A DNA stretch of 64,000 nucleotides from Marinomonas aquiplantarum (GCF_003314975.1 NZ_QNRF01000003.1:310001-374000); one strand, 5' to 3'; numbered from the stretch's first letter, positions 1 through 9,438 are shown. Numbers and translations are program-made. Notes: generated from the letters alone by a model not told the origin.

Positions 1-76
1 TCTCCTAATGTTCAATTGACAGAGAAACATGTCACTTGCTCAGGTGCCAGCGTGGCTTTAGTTAGACTCTAAAAAT

Positions 77-1645
77 CTATGTCCTTGAGGATTTAAAGCC
101 CATACGAAAGCCACCCCAGTGCTGCCCTTTCACATAGATGGGCACGGATAAATCGTGAAGAATTTCCCCTGTATCACGCTTATAGGTTTGCAATAAGAAG
201 CTCTCCGTGTGAGCACCACAGCGACGCCCGGTTGGATCATCAAAAATACGTTTAGTACGGTTACTCACTAAGTCCTTGTCGTAATCCCCTGTTAACGGTT
301 GACTGAATTTCCTATTGTGAGTTGGAAAATACCCATTGAGATCGACGGCCCCCGCAAACATGACTTCTTCATGTCGCTCTAAAACTTCCTCCTGAATAGC
401 CGGAAAAGTTTGGTCGCTGTAATGATCATAAGCGGTACTGTACTTTGTCGGATTCGTACCTTGAATGGCTTGATAGTCTTGCGAGAAAACCTGTTTTATC
501 GTGAGCTGGTTTTGATCAACGGCCGCTTCCAAGACCAGTCCAATTTGCTGGGCAGCCTGTTGCGCCGTTTGCAATAGTTTCGAAAAGAACAAGTCTGAAT
601 TCACTTTGTCTAACTCACGGAAAACGATTTCCGCGCCATTGCTCAAGCTGGCTGCTTCTTCAGATAAGCGATCACTGCGCTGTGAGATGTCTTGTAAAGA
701 TTGACCAATACGAGCAATTGAGCCGCTTATTTGCGAACTAACGGTTCCTAATTCTTCACCACTGCTTTCCACTTCGGATAACACGAGAGAGGCATTTTGC
801 ACTTCTTCTGTTAACGCAATAAAGCGATCGGTTTCTCCTAACAAGGTTGCCGACAAAGACTCAGATAGACTCTTTAACGCATGCATTTCTTGATTCGTGC
901 CAGAACTGTTGTGCCGAACTTCAATCAGTAAGGCAGATATTTGCTCTGAAGCATCCGCACTTTTTCCCGCCAACGCTCGTACTTCATCCGCCACCACGGC
1001 AAAACCACGCCCTTGTTCACCAGCCCTTGCAGCTTCAATTGCTGCATTCAGTGCCAGCAAGTTAGTTTGCTCTGATACCCCTTTAATCACCTCAGTGATG
1101 CGGTCAATGTCGTCAGCACTTTTGGTCAATTTGGCCAGTTGATCATTAGCACTTTGTACTTTTTCTGTGAGTTCATTAATCTGATCCGCACTTTGTGACA
1201 AAGCAGTCTGCGCTGTGCTGCTGGATTGCGCGGTATCCGACATGGTTTTGGCAAGCTGCCCCAAGTTATTAGACAAGCTCAAACCTGTGCTAGATAACGT
1301 CTCTACCGCTTGAGTAATTTGCTCACTGTCTTGATGTGTATGGTGGATGTCTTTACTTAATGAGTCGACAAAGTGAGACACTTCCGCAGCTCCGATGGCC
1401 ATACGTGAAGTGGCTTGGGTAACATTTTGACCGATTTCAGAATAAGAGGATGAGGAATAAATGGCTGACGTATCCCCTACTTTATCAGGTAGGTTAAGTC
1501 GTTTCTCTAGATAGGTACGCCATAAGGTCAACCCGGCTAACAAAGCACCGATAAGACTATAAGGTAAGGCAATATCACCAGAGAAATAACCAATGGCAAA
1601 TAGGATAAAGAGCCCTAGTACGCAGCTCATTTGAAAGTACAACAT
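77..1645 (-). CDS. Methyl-accepting chemotaxis protein with C-terminal sensor region
   Basis: A 522-residue chemoreceptor. Two hydrophobic segments lie close together near the N-terminus (about residues 8-45) with almost no periplasmic loop, so ligand sensing is probably not periplasmic. The signalling hairpin tip is clear ([20 protein letters not shown], about residues 190-210), flanked by long heptad-rich helices. No HAMP domain is obvious. After the signalling domain comes an extra region of about 165 residues ending in a WGGFRMGF motif, which recalls Cache/PAS-like sensor folds, so the sensor may be cytoplasmic and C-terminal. The ATG at 1645 is preceded by AAGGA at good spacing. It is divergent from the receiver-TPR gene. 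Ligand unknown; the chemoreceptor assignment is secure. Confidence 0.9.
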   Translation of the reverse strand: MLYFQMSCVLGLFILFAIGYFSGDIALPYSLIGALLAGLTLWRTYLEKRLNLPDKVGDTSAIYSSSSYSEIGQNVTQATSRMAIGAAEVSHFVDSLSKDIHHTHQDSEQITQAVETLSSTGLSLSNNLGQLAKTMSDTAQSSSTAQTALSQSADQINELTEKVQSANDQLAKLTKSADDIDRITEVIKGVSEQTNLLALNAAIEAARAGEQGRGFAVVADEVRALAGKSADASEQISALLIEVRHNSSGTNQEMHALKSLSESLSATLLGETDRFIALTEEVQNASLVLSEVESSGEELGTVSSQISGSIARIGQSLQDISQRSDRLSEEAASLSNGAEIVFRELDKVNSDLFFSKLLQTAQQAAQQIGLVLEAAVDQNQLTIKQVFSQDYQAIQGTNPTKYSTAYDHYSDQTFPAIQEEVLERHEEVMFAGAVDLNGYFPTHNRKFSQPLTGDYDKDLVSNRTKRIFDDPTGRRCGAHTESFLLQTYKRDTGEILHDLSVPIYVKGQHWGGFRMGFKSSRT

Positions 1646-1855
1646 AGTATCATCCTTTATTATAATTATTTTTTTATCCTAGGCTCGGATTAATCTGGGT
1701 CAATGTAAATCGGATCAGATACGACTAAAGTCTAAGTCCATAACCTTCATTTAATAACATCCTTAACATACGATCTATTACATTGCAGTCTTAGGATTTT
1801 TATCGTGAACGTGATATAACAAGACTCTAATGGATTTTAGGTATTAGGTAGTAGT

Positions 1856-3121
1856 TTGACAGATGTAACCGCATTCAGTGTTGACAGTAGCAACAGCATA
1901 CACCAAGAAATAATGGACATTTCGCAAAAACGTGTTCTGATTATAGAAGACATAGGTGAGATGCGCATTATGCTTAAGTCATTAATGACGTCACTGGGTT
2001 ACAGCAAAATTGATGTGGAATACTCTGGCCAAATGGCCATCAAACGAATCCTAGAAAAACATTACGATGTTATTCTTTCTGACTATAACCTTGGCGGCAG
2101 CATCGACGGCCAACAGATCCTAGAAACGTCTCGCAAAAACTATGCTCAAGATCATTCCACAATTTTTATCATGGTAACCGCAGATACGGCCTATGAAAGT
2201 GTGGTCAGTGTATTGGAATATCAACCAGACAGTTATCTGGTAAAGCCCTTCCCTCCCGCCGCTTTTTTCCGTCGGCTTGAAAAAGTTCAAAAGCAAAAGA
2301 AGATCTTCGAAGGCATCAACACTGCTCGTAAACTCAATGAATACGAAAAGATGGAAGCGCAGGCAAAAAGCATCATGGCGGAATACCCTCATTTCGCCAG
2401 CCAATGCCTAAAAATCATTGGGGAATCTTTGTATGCCCGTGGTCGCTATAAAGATGCGAAAAGTCATTACATGCTGATTATTAAGAATCATAAAACGCTC
2501 GCTTGGGCCCATTACGGCATTGCGCAATGTGAAATGCAACTGGGTGCCGTGGGAGCGGCCATTAAGAAGTTAGAACAGACCATCGAATTAAGCCGTCACT
2601 TTCTGTCTGCCTACGATTTGCTCGCGAATGCTCACGAAGACCAAGGCAACCTTGAAGACGCTCAGTTTGCTATGAAACGCGCTCTCGAAGTTTCTCCTCG
2701 ATCGAATGAACGTTGCTTGCGCTTAGCGGATTTAAGCGCCAAAGTCGCCGATTGGGAAACGGCTGAACACGCCTATTCTCGTATTATTCGTCTCACTCGT
2801 GACACCATCAATGAGAAAGTCGAATACTACTATGAGTACCTCAAGTGTCTCACCAATATGATGAATGCTGGCGGTGACAACGCGAAACTAGCGGATAAGT
2901 TTAAACGCTCTTTAATTCGTTTACGTTCCTTTGGTAAGGCTAACCCGGCGGCTATCTCCAATTCGTTTCGCATTGAAATACAGCAATATCTCACCCGTGA
3001 ACACACTGGGGAAGCCATTAAATCTTGGAAGCAATGGAACCGATTAATTAAGTCGGGGCAAGCTTCGCCTCTCACGGATGCCCAAAAACACACGCTGAAA
3101 AAGCGTCTTGGCTTGCTATAA
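1856..3121 (+). CDS. Response regulator: receiver domain fused to TPR repeats
   Basis: The N-terminal receiver domain (about residues 26-145) has the acidic pair E31-D32, probable phospho-acceptor D76 (LSDYNLGG), T109 and K130 in LVKPF. The rest is helical with TPR-type repeats (about 170-320: YARGRYKDAKSHY, AHYGIAQCEMQLGA, AYDLLANAHEDQGN). There is no DNA-binding or enzymatic output domain, so it should act through protein contacts, as the receiver-TPR protein VieB does in Vibrio. No kinase gene is adjacent. The start is uncertain: TTG at 1856 has a weak AGGTAG upstream, while ATG at 1913 just before the receiver domain has a poor ribosome site. The fold assignment is firm, the partner unknown. 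Confidence 0.85.
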   Translation: MTDVTAFSVDSSNSIHQEIMDISQKRVLIIEDIGEMRIMLKSLMTSLGYSKIDVEYSGQMAIKRILEKHYDVILSDYNLGGSIDGQQILETSRKNYAQDHSTIFIMVTADTAYESVVSVLEYQPDSYLVKPFPPAAFFRRLEKVQKQKKIFEGINTARKLNEYEKMEAQAKSIMAEYPHFASQCLKIIGESLYARGRYKDAKSHYMLIIKNHKTLAWAHYGIAQCEMQLGAVGAAIKKLEQTIELSRHFLSAYDLLANAHEDQGNLEDAQFAMKRALEVSPRSNERCLRLADLSAKVADWETAEHAYSRIIRLTRDTINEKVEYYYEYLKCLTNMMNAGGDNAKLADKFKRSLIRLRSFGKANPAAISNSFRIEIQQYLTREHTGEAIKSWKQWNRLIKSGQASPLTDAQKHTLKKRLGLL

Positions 3122-3181
3122 ACCCCATTTCCTTTTACTGTCTGGGCGATATCCATTAGCCAATAAGAGTGTGTCCATTTT

Positions 3182-4150
3182 ATGTCGTCTAACCAAGACT
3201 TTTCGAATCTCATGCCCGATGTCATCCTCGATGCAGTGGAGTCACTCGGCTTTTGGACAGATGCCAGAATTTATCCCCTGAACAGCTATGAAAACCGTGT
3301 CTATCAAGTAGGCATTGAAGATGCATCACCTCTTATTGCAAAGTTCTATCGCCCTAACCGTTGGACGCTGGCTCAAATTCAAGAAGAACACGATACTTTA
3401 ATCAAATTGGCCAATGAGGGACTGCCTGTCGTCGCTCCTCATGTGATTGAAGGTAAAAGTGTGTTTACCCATCAGGGGTTGGTATTTTGTCTGTCACCAA
3501 GACTTGTGGGCCAACACCCAGAAGCCGAAAACCTAGATCAGCTGTTTCAGATCGGTGAACTGATCGGCCAACTACATCAGAGTCTTGGTCAAACAAGCTT
3601 TCAACATCGCATTGAGGTGTCTCCTCTTGAGCAAATTCGCAGCGCTGCCTCTCGTATTCTTGACAGCACCGCGCTGCCCAAAGCATTAAAAGCACCTTAT
3701 CAACAACAGATTTCAAGCTTATATGACTTGTGCGAGACACAAATCCAACGCTATTGGCCAGCTCAATTGCGCCCTATTCATGGCGACAGTCATCGCAGTA
3801 ACCTCATTCTCAGTAACGAACAATTCCACCTACTGGATTTTGATGATTGCCAAAATGGGCTGGCCGTTCAGGATTTATGGTTACACCTAACCCAAGTAAA
3901 CCTTGCCAAACAACAGCTAAGTGAGCTGCTAGAAGGCTATGAAAGCTATCAATCGTTTGACTCTAGAGAATTGGCCTTGATCGATGTCTTCAAATGCTCT
4001 CGTGTGATTTGTTACGCCGCTTGGCTACTTCAGCGACAAACAGACCCAGCATTTGTCAAAGCTTTCCCTTGGTTTGCCAGTGAAGAGTATTGGCTAAATC
4101 ACCTGAATGAATTAAAAGAATGCCAGAACGAATGGGGACAAATTCTCTAA
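3182..4150 (+). CDS. srkA: Stress response kinase A (YihE/SrkA family)
   Basis: A 322-residue APH/choline-kinase-fold protein kinase, near the length of E. coli SrkA (328). The Brenner-type catalytic motif is HGDSHRSN at 200-207 with D202 as catalytic residue, and the metal-binding motif LLDFDD is at 217-222. E. coli SrkA is a Ser/Thr kinase that protects cells from stress-induced death linked to the MazEF toxin; the same role here is family inference. The ATG at 3182 is the first in frame and matches the family N-terminus. Its stop overlaps the start of the downstream helicase gene (TAATG), so the two are probably co-translated. Confidence 0.9.
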   Translation: MSSNQDFSNLMPDVILDAVESLGFWTDARIYPLNSYENRVYQVGIEDASPLIAKFYRPNRWTLAQIQEEHDTLIKLANEGLPVVAPHVIEGKSVFTHQGLVFCLSPRLVGQHPEAENLDQLFQIGELIGQLHQSLGQTSFQHRIEVSPLEQIRSAASRILDSTALPKALKAPYQQQISSLYDLCETQIQRYWPAQLRPIHGDSHRSNLILSNEQFHLLDFDDCQNGLAVQDLWLHLTQVNLAKQQLSELLEGYESYQSFDSRELALIDVFKCSRVICYAAWLLQRQTDPAFVKAFPWFASEEYWLNHLNELKECQNEWGQIL

Positions 4151-6093
4151 TGACATCTCTTAATGCCAACCTTAAATCATTATTTGGTTTCGAGTCCTTC
4201 CGCCAAGGACAAGCTCCAGTGGTTGAACAACTGTTAGCGGGCCACTCTTCGCTTGCCGTGTTTCCAACAGGCTCAGGCAAATCATTGTGCTATCAATACA
4301 CAGCGACTCAGTTACCTCACCTCACATTGGTGATTTCACCTCTGATCGCTCTGATGCATGACCAATTAGCTTTCCTAAAAGCCAAGGGCATTGCTGCTGC
4401 CAGTTTGGATTCCACACAAAGTCGAGAAGAAAGCCAAGCGGTCATGGCAGGCGTAAAAACAGGACAAATCAAAATCCTGATGATTTCAGTGGAACGTTTC
4501 AAGAATGAAAATTTCCGCCGTTTTATCCAGCAAGTTGCCATTTCACTACTCGTTGTGGACGAAGCACATTGTATTTCGGAATGGGGCCATAACTTTCGAC
4601 CAGATTATCTGAAACTGCCGTTTTACCAGCAGGAATTAAAAATACCATTGGTGTTATTGCTCACCGCCACAGCCACTCGTCGAGTGCAAAAAGACATGGC
4701 GCAGAAATTTCAGATCCAACCACAACACATCATTCAAACCGGCTTTTATCGCTCCAATTTGGACATCGAATTACAACCGATTCCAGCCATACAAAAAAAC
4801 CATCAGCTTGATCAAATTCTAAGGCACACGCAAGGGGCAAGCATTGTCTATGTCACTTTACAAAAGACCGCCGAAGACGTCGCACACTACCTCATTCAAC
4901 AAGGTCATCAAGCTCAAGCCTACCATGCGGGACTAAACAGTGAAGACAGGGCGCAGATACAACAGCGCTTTATGTCTGGTCAAACGCGGATCATTGTCGC
5001 CACCATTGCCTTTGGTATGGGCATAGACAAAGCAGACATACGTCTAGTGGTACATTATGACTTGCCGAAATCCATTGAGAATTACAGCCAAGAAATTGGC
5101 CGCGCTGGCCGCGACCAAAAGCACAGTAAATGCATTTTATTGGCGAATTTAGAAGGTCTACATACCTTAGAAAATTTTGTTTATGGTGACACACCTGAAC
5201 GTCATAATATCGCGTGTTTGCTTGAAACCATCTTACAAGAAACACAACAACAAGAATGGGAAACGCAACTTTATCATTTGGCCAATCACACCAACATTCG
5301 ATCGTTGGCCTTAAAAACACTCTTGGTTCAGCTCGAGCTCAAGCAAGTCATTGCGCCTAAATACAGCTACTATGCAGACATTAAAGTAAAGTGGGAAACG
5401 GATCCTCAGCAGTTTATGCAGCAGCTACCATCCCATTGGCAAGCAAGCTTCCCCTTGCTACTAGAAGGCATTCATTTCAAAAAAATCTGGGGCGTTCCTG
5501 ACTTTGCGTGGCTGCAAAACAACGCTAATTTAAACCGTCAACAAGTATTAGAAATGCTGGAATTTGCCGAACAGCAACAGGCGCTTACCTTAGACAGTAA
5601 AAGTCTGACTGAGGTTTATCAGGTATATCCTGAAAGACTGCAAGATACACTTTTATTAGAGCAGTTGGATGAATACGTTCAGCAGAAAGAGACATCAGAA
5701 ATAGAACGCATTGCGACCATGATTCGATTCTTCGAATTAGACCGATGTCTGAATCACAATTTGGCCCGTTACTTTGGCGATCAACAAGCGCCTGAGCATT
5801 GTGGGCATTGCTCAGTATGTCGACACAGTGTGTTGCATTTTCCACCGCAGCACTCGTCTCTAGCACCTTCTTTGGATAGCTTGGGGGAATACATAAAACC
5901 CTTTTGTCAGGCCGTACAGCAAAAAGCGCCCAACATACGTGTCACGGCAACCTTGATCACACGCTTTTTAACCGGCCTGAGTCAGCCTATTTTCACTAAA
6001 ATAAAAGCCCGTCAATTGCCAGGCTTTGGTGATTTTGAACAAGCATCTTATCAAGCCGTTTACGCACAGGTAAGGAAACAGTTTCAAGAGTAA
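4150..6093 (+). CDS. RecQ-family ATP-dependent DNA helicase
   Basis: A superfamily 2 helicase of 647 residues from the chosen start. Motifs: FRQGQ (17-21), Walker A FPTGSGKS (38-45), DEAH (137-140), TATAT (172-176), and QEIGRAGRD in the second RecA domain. A cysteine cluster (RCLN...CGHCSVC, about 540-565) matches the RecQ zinc subdomain. The C-terminus has a short region with LPGFGDF resembling an HRDC-like end. An upstream in-frame ATG at 4120 lies inside srkA; the ATG at 4150 overlapping the srkA stop gives the usual family N-terminus and has GGGGA about 10 nt upstream. It is more divergent than classical E. coli RecQ, so it may be a second RecQ-like repair helicase. Its pairing with srkA suggests a stress or repair context. 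Confidence 0.88.
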   Translation: MTSLNANLKSLFGFESFRQGQAPVVEQLLAGHSSLAVFPTGSGKSLCYQYTATQLPHLTLVISPLIALMHDQLAFLKAKGIAAASLDSTQSREESQAVMAGVKTGQIKILMISVERFKNENFRRFIQQVAISLLVVDEAHCISEWGHNFRPDYLKLPFYQQELKIPLVLLLTATATRRVQKDMAQKFQIQPQHIIQTGFYRSNLDIELQPIPAIQKNHQLDQILRHTQGASIVYVTLQKTAEDVAHYLIQQGHQAQAYHAGLNSEDRAQIQQRFMSGQTRIIVATIAFGMGIDKADIRLVVHYDLPKSIENYSQEIGRAGRDQKHSKCILLANLEGLHTLENFVYGDTPERHNIACLLETILQETQQQEWETQLYHLANHTNIRSLALKTLLVQLELKQVIAPKYSYYADIKVKWETDPQQFMQQLPSHWQASFPLLLEGIHFKKIWGVPDFAWLQNNANLNRQQVLEMLEFAEQQQALTLDSKSLTEVYQVYPERLQDTLLLEQLDEYVQQKETSEIERIATMIRFFELDRCLNHNLARYFGDQQAPEHCGHCSVCRHSVLHFPPQHSSLAPSLDSLGEYIKPFCQAVQQKAPNIRVTATLITRFLTGLSQPIFTKIKARQLPGFGDFEQASYQAVYAQVRKQFQE

Positions 6094-6127
6094 GACGCTT
6101 GCGAGATAGGAAACAGAGTATCGAAAC

Positions 6128-6526
6128 TCACTGCTCTTCAATGCGAGGGTCTGAGGCAGGTTCTAACACACTCACCTCTATCAGATTGTTATCGGGGTCA
6201 TTAAAGTACACCGATTGAATCGGCCCAGTAGCACCACTCTTTGCGACAGGGCCTTCGATGATGTTGACCTCACAAGCTTCAAGGTGAGCCACCAGCTTTT
6301 CAAGTGACCAATGGGCAATCAAACATAAGTCACCGGCTCCTTCCATGGCGTGATTTCGCAACTCTTGACCCAATTTTTGGAAGTTGATTTTCTGTTCACC
6401 AAAACGCACCGCGCGTCGACCTTCGCCAAAGGTAATGGCTTCCATCTGTAAGACTTTTTCATAAAAAGCGACGGCAGTCTCAATGTCTGCAACGGTTAAT
6501 ACTATGTGGTCAATATGACTAATCAT
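6128..6526 (-). CDS. VOC-family (glyoxalase-fold) protein, GLOD5-like
   Basis: A 132-residue single-VOC protein. The N-terminus HIDHIVLTVADIETAVAFYEKVL and the C-terminal FNDPDNNLIEVS are typical of the vicinal oxygen chelate fold, with probable metal ligands at the N-terminal His and the terminal Glu. Similar small proteins are annotated as GLOD5-like or virulence-associated glyoxalases without a settled reaction. The start at 6526 has AGGAGA about 10 nt upstream. It converges with the helicase gene, and no terminator hairpin is obvious in the 34-nt gap. The fold is confident, the substrate unknown. Confidence 0.8.
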   Translation of the reverse strand: MISHIDHIVLTVADIETAVAFYEKVLQMEAITFGEGRRAVRFGEQKINFQKLGQELRNHAMEGAGDLCLIAHWSLEKLVAHLEACEVNIIEGPVAKSGATGPIQSVYFNDPDNNLIEVSVLEPASDPRIEEQ

Positions 6527-6610
6527 CCGCGCTTAATCTCCTGTACAAATCCGTTGGTATCGCGCCATGCTACGAGGGATAAGAAAGAAAAACAAGCTTA
6601 AAAAGCGAAC

Positions 6611-6928
6611 TCAATTCAACAGGGAAATCGGGTCCATTTGACCGTCTATTAAGCCTTGTTTTTGACGACGGTTGAGCTTTTTAATACGACTTTCAATCAT
6701 CAAAGCTTCCCGTTTTGAACCTACCGGATGTTGCCAAACTAATTCTAATGGCCCTTTCCCTCGCAGATAGCGTGCTGCTTTTTTACTGTCACCAGAATGC
6801 TCTTTAAAGCGCCTGTCCACATCAGTACTTATACCAGTATATAAGGTATTCAGACGAGTCTTAATAATATAGAGACTCCAATTTGTGTCCGTCTTATTCG
6901 CCACCGCTATTTGCCTTGAATCCGTCAC
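6611..6928 (-). CDS. GIY-YIG domain protein (UPF0213/YhbQ type)
   Basis: A 105-residue protein dominated by one GIY-YIG nuclease domain. The motif is seen as SLYIIKT...TLYTGIS at about residues 18-35, followed by the conserved Arg of DVDRRFKEH and the Glu of ALMIESRIKKL. This matches the small stand-alone YhbQ/UPF0213 proteins, for which weak nuclease activity has been described but the cellular role is unclear. It lies just downstream of the LysE exporter gene (18 nt) on the same strand and may be co-transcribed with it. Confidence 0.85.
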   Translation of the reverse strand: MTDSRQIAVANKTDTNWSLYIIKTRLNTLYTGISTDVDRRFKEHSGDSKKAARYLRGKGPLELVWQHPVGSKREALMIESRIKKLNRRQKQGLIDGQMDPISLLN

Positions 6929-6946
6929 CTTATCTCCTTAGTTTGC

Positions 6947-7549
6947 TTAGCCAATAATCATAAACAATGTCAACGCCGTTGCCAGCCCCATAAGGTAATT
7001 AAAACCACGCTGACGTTTGGGCTCCGTCAACCAAATACGTATTTTCATTCCCGCCCAAGCCCAGATGGAGATAGCAATAAAACCAAGACAAGCAAACGCC
7101 AGCAAAATCGACATACCAGATGTCAAATAGTCATCGCCAGCAATCGCAAAGGTACTGACGCAACCTAAGGACATCATCCAAGCTTTTGGATTCACGTATT
7201 GAAATAAAGCAGCTTGCCACCAACTCATCGGCTTGGCCGCCAGTTCACCACTCTCAAGACGACCAACAGGCGCACTGGCAATTTTCCAAGCCAACCACAG
7301 CAGGTAGACACAGCCCAGCCATTGCAAAACAGAATATAAAGGCGGATACAAACTGAACACCGCCCCTAACCCTAATAAGGTGGCTAATAACAAACTGGAC
7401 ATACCAAGGACAATCCCCAGCATATGCGGAATGGTACGACGAAAACCAAATTGCGCCCCAGATGCCAATAACATGATGTTATTTGGCCCTGGTGTTACCG
7501 AGGTAATAAAAGCAAACATGGCCAATGCCACAAAAAACGATGTATCCAT
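6947..7549 (-). CDS. LysE/RhtB-family amino-acid exporter
   Basis: A 200-residue inner-membrane protein with about six hydrophobic segments. The N-terminal motif SVTPGPNNIMLLASGAQFGF is diagnostic of LysE/RhtB translocators that export amino acids or related metabolites. The start at 7549 has AAGGA spaced well before it and lies 3 nt after the stop of the DUF1127 gene, so the two form an operon. Divergent transcription from a MocR regulator is a recurrent arrangement (YdcR-like regulator, DUF1127, LysE) and suggests that the regulator controls this exporter. Substrate not determined. Confidence 0.88.
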   Translation of the reverse strand: MDTSFFVALAMFAFITSVTPGPNNIMLLASGAQFGFRRTIPHMLGIVLGMSSLLLATLLGLGAVFSLYPPLYSVLQWLGCVYLLWLAWKIASAPVGRLESGELAAKPMSWWQAALFQYVNPKAWMMSLGCVSTFAIAGDDYLTSGMSILLAFACLGFIAISIWAWAGMKIRIWLTEPKRQRGFNYLMGLATALTLFMIIG

Positions 7550-7552
7550 CTG

Positions 7553-7744
7553 CTAATCCTTTTTATATTGAAACACGTCCTGCAAAAAGCCTTTGATACT
7601 GGCTTTTTTCGCTTCCAAACGCTGCTCTTCAGGCTTCACACCAATATCCGCACATTGCTCTACTGTCATTGTTTTTAATGCTTTACGAGTTTGAAAACGT
7701 AAAACACAGGCTTGTAAATGAGCGAATAAACCAATTGCTAACAT
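7553..7744 (-). CDS. Small DUF1127-like protein
   Basis: A 63-residue basic protein with a hydrophobic N-terminus and the segment RKALKTMTVEQCADIGVKPEEQRLEAKK, which resembles the DUF1127 (YjiS-type) core with its conserved DIG tripeptide. Small arginine-rich DUF1127 proteins have been tied to phosphate, carbon and RNA metabolism in other bacteria, but no function can be read here. It is the first gene of the LysE operon, directly downstream of the MocR-controlled gap. ATG at 7744 with AGGAGATAGGT-like sequence upstream. Confidence 0.7.
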   Translation of the reverse strand: MLAIGLFAHLQACVLRFQTRKALKTMTVEQCADIGVKPEEQRLEAKKASIKGFLQDVFQYKKD

Positions 7745-7827
7745 GACCTATCTCCTTGCGCTGACGGTGTATCCTAATAATACCCCTTTGTGTATGTCCC
7801 TATACTTTAATGCAGGGCTAAGTCCCA

Positions 7828-7958
7828 ATACAGATTCAAAAAAACCTTTATTTCATCATACAGATTGGCAGATTACGCTCTGTATGGTGTCATTTTAGCA
7901 AATCTGTATGGTTATTTTCTGTATTCAAGCATCTTACAATAGTGGCAACGCAATACAG
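7828..7958. promoter_or_regulatory. MocR operator array: six ATACAG half-sites
   Basis: The 236-nt divergent gap holds six copies of ATACAG or its complement: forward at 7828-7833, 7858-7863 and 7953-7958; reverse (CTGTAT) at 7880-7885, 7904-7909 and 7919-7924. Three extend to the full nonamer ATACAGATT (7828-7836, 7858-7866, and reversed at 7901-7909). MocR/PdxR proteins are known to bind repeated sites in their divergent promoters, so this is the likely operator for both the regulator and the DUF1127-LysE operon. The repeats are seen directly; the binding is inferred. Confidence 0.65.
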
Positions 7959-7980
7959 TTAAACAGATTGGGAGAAATAA

Positions 7981-9384
7981 ATGACTCTATATGAAAACCT
8001 CGCCATTCGTCTACGCGAGCACATCGAGCTTGGTTTCTATAAACCTGGAGACAAACTTCCTTCTGTTAGACAACTCGCGAAAGAACATGGTGTTAGTATT
8101 TCCACTGTTCAAGAAGCCTATCGCCAACTAGAGCAAGAGCTCTTAGTAGAAGCCAAACCAAAATCAGGTTACTTTGTTAGTGTTCAAAACAAGGACAATC
8201 TACCCAGCATTTCTCGTCCACCACAACGCCCTTTAGAAGTATCTCAGTGGGAAGAAGTCCTCAACATGCTGATGATTCGCAGTCGCACTGATGGCGTCCA
8301 ATTACAGCATGCGATGCCTGACATGAAAGCCACCACACTTAAGCCACTACTAAAAGATTTGAGTAAACAGAATCCTGAGGTTGGTTTAAGCTATTCTGAC
8401 GTTCGGGGTACGAAAGAACTCAGAACGCAATTGTCTCGTTTGGCTGTAGCATCTGGCTGTCAGCTCCACCCTGATGACCTAGTCATCACCTCTGGCTGTC
8501 AGGAAGCCTTATCTGTGTGTTTGCGCGCAGTCACCGAGCCTGGCGACATTATAGCCATCGAATCACCCAGTTTTTATGGCTCTATGCAGGCGATCAAAGC
8601 CGCTAACCTAAAAGCCATGGAAATCCCCACTCATCCAGAAACAGGCATCAGTTTAGAAGCGCTAGAATTAGCACTGGATCAATGGCCAATCAAAGCCATT
8701 TTCGTTACACCAACCTGTAATAATCCTATGGGGTACACCATGCCAGAGGATAAAAAGGAGCAACTTTACCGACTGGCGCAAAGTTATGACATTACCATCA
8801 TAGAAGACGACATTTACGGTGATATTTCCTTCCAGTTCCCACGCCCTAAAACCATCAAATCCTTCGATACTGATGGACGTGTCTTATTGTGCTCTTCATT
8901 TTCCAAATCCATTGCGCCCGGTATGCGCGTCGGTTGGATCGCACCAGGGCGATACCGCGACAAGGTGACGCACATAAAATATGTGTCTAGTTCCATGTGT
9001 CCAGTCACGCCACAATTAGCCGTGGCCAAATTCATTCGTCTTGGCGGCTATGCAAAACACATCCGAAACATGCGACTAAATTATGAAAAACAAAGAGATA
9101 TGTTGCTAAAAGCCATTAAGGCCTATCTTCCCAAAGACACTCGTGTCAGTTTTCCGGCTGGCAGTTTTATCTTATGGGTAGAATTAGCAAAAGACATCGA
9201 CAGCATGAAATTGGTAGAAAAATGCCGCCAAAAAGGCGTCGGTTTTGCCCCTGGTCCCTTATTTTCGGCCACCGGAAAATACCGTAATTGCTTTCGCTTA
9301 AATTACAGTGAAAAGAATGTTGAAAAACGGGAAGCGGCCATTAAGACACTGGGGCAAGTCATTGCGGAGATGCAGCCAGACTGA
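7981..9384 (+). CDS. MocR-family regulator (GntR HTH + aminotransferase-like domain)
   Basis: A 467-residue fusion. Residues 1-70 form a GntR winged helix (LPSVRQLAKEHGVSISTVQEAYRQLE), then a linker, then a fold-type I aminotransferase domain with N248 (NNPMG), the EDDIYGD Asp and the probable PLP lysine K309 in SSFSKSIAPGMRVGW. MocR proteins use PLP or its amino-acid adducts as an effector rather than for catalysis. The ATG at 7981 follows GGGAGAAATA. The divergent LysE exporter suggests it senses an amino acid or amine and drives export. It resembles the YdcR subgroup rather than PdxR, since no pyridoxal synthesis genes are adjacent. Confidence 0.9.
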   Translation: MTLYENLAIRLREHIELGFYKPGDKLPSVRQLAKEHGVSISTVQEAYRQLEQELLVEAKPKSGYFVSVQNKDNLPSISRPPQRPLEVSQWEEVLNMLMIRSRTDGVQLQHAMPDMKATTLKPLLKDLSKQNPEVGLSYSDVRGTKELRTQLSRLAVASGCQLHPDDLVITSGCQEALSVCLRAVTEPGDIIAIESPSFYGSMQAIKAANLKAMEIPTHPETGISLEALELALDQWPIKAIFVTPTCNNPMGYTMPEDKKEQLYRLAQSYDITIIEDDIYGDISFQFPRPKTIKSFDTDGRVLLCSSFSKSIAPGMRVGWIAPGRYRDKVTHIKYVSSSMCPVTPQLAVAKFIRLGGYAKHIRNMRLNYEKQRDMLLKAIKAYLPKDTRVSFPAGSFILWVELAKDIDSMKLVEKCRQKGVGFAPGPLFSATGKYRNCFRLNYSEKNVEKREAAIKTLGQVIAEMQPD

Positions 9385-9407
9385 TCTGAACAGCGCTTTA
9401 AACATTT

Positions 9408-9438
9408 AAATAATGCGACCAATCGGTCGCATTATTTT
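9408..9438. terminator. Bidirectional intrinsic terminator
   Basis: A perfect 13-bp inverted repeat: AAATAATGCGACC at 9408-9420 and GGTCGCATTATTT at 9425-9437, with a 4-nt loop and A/T-rich outer arms that supply a U-tract in either direction. It lies between the convergent MocR and ABC ATPase genes; its right edge touches the ATPase stop codon (9437-9439). Confidence 0.85.
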
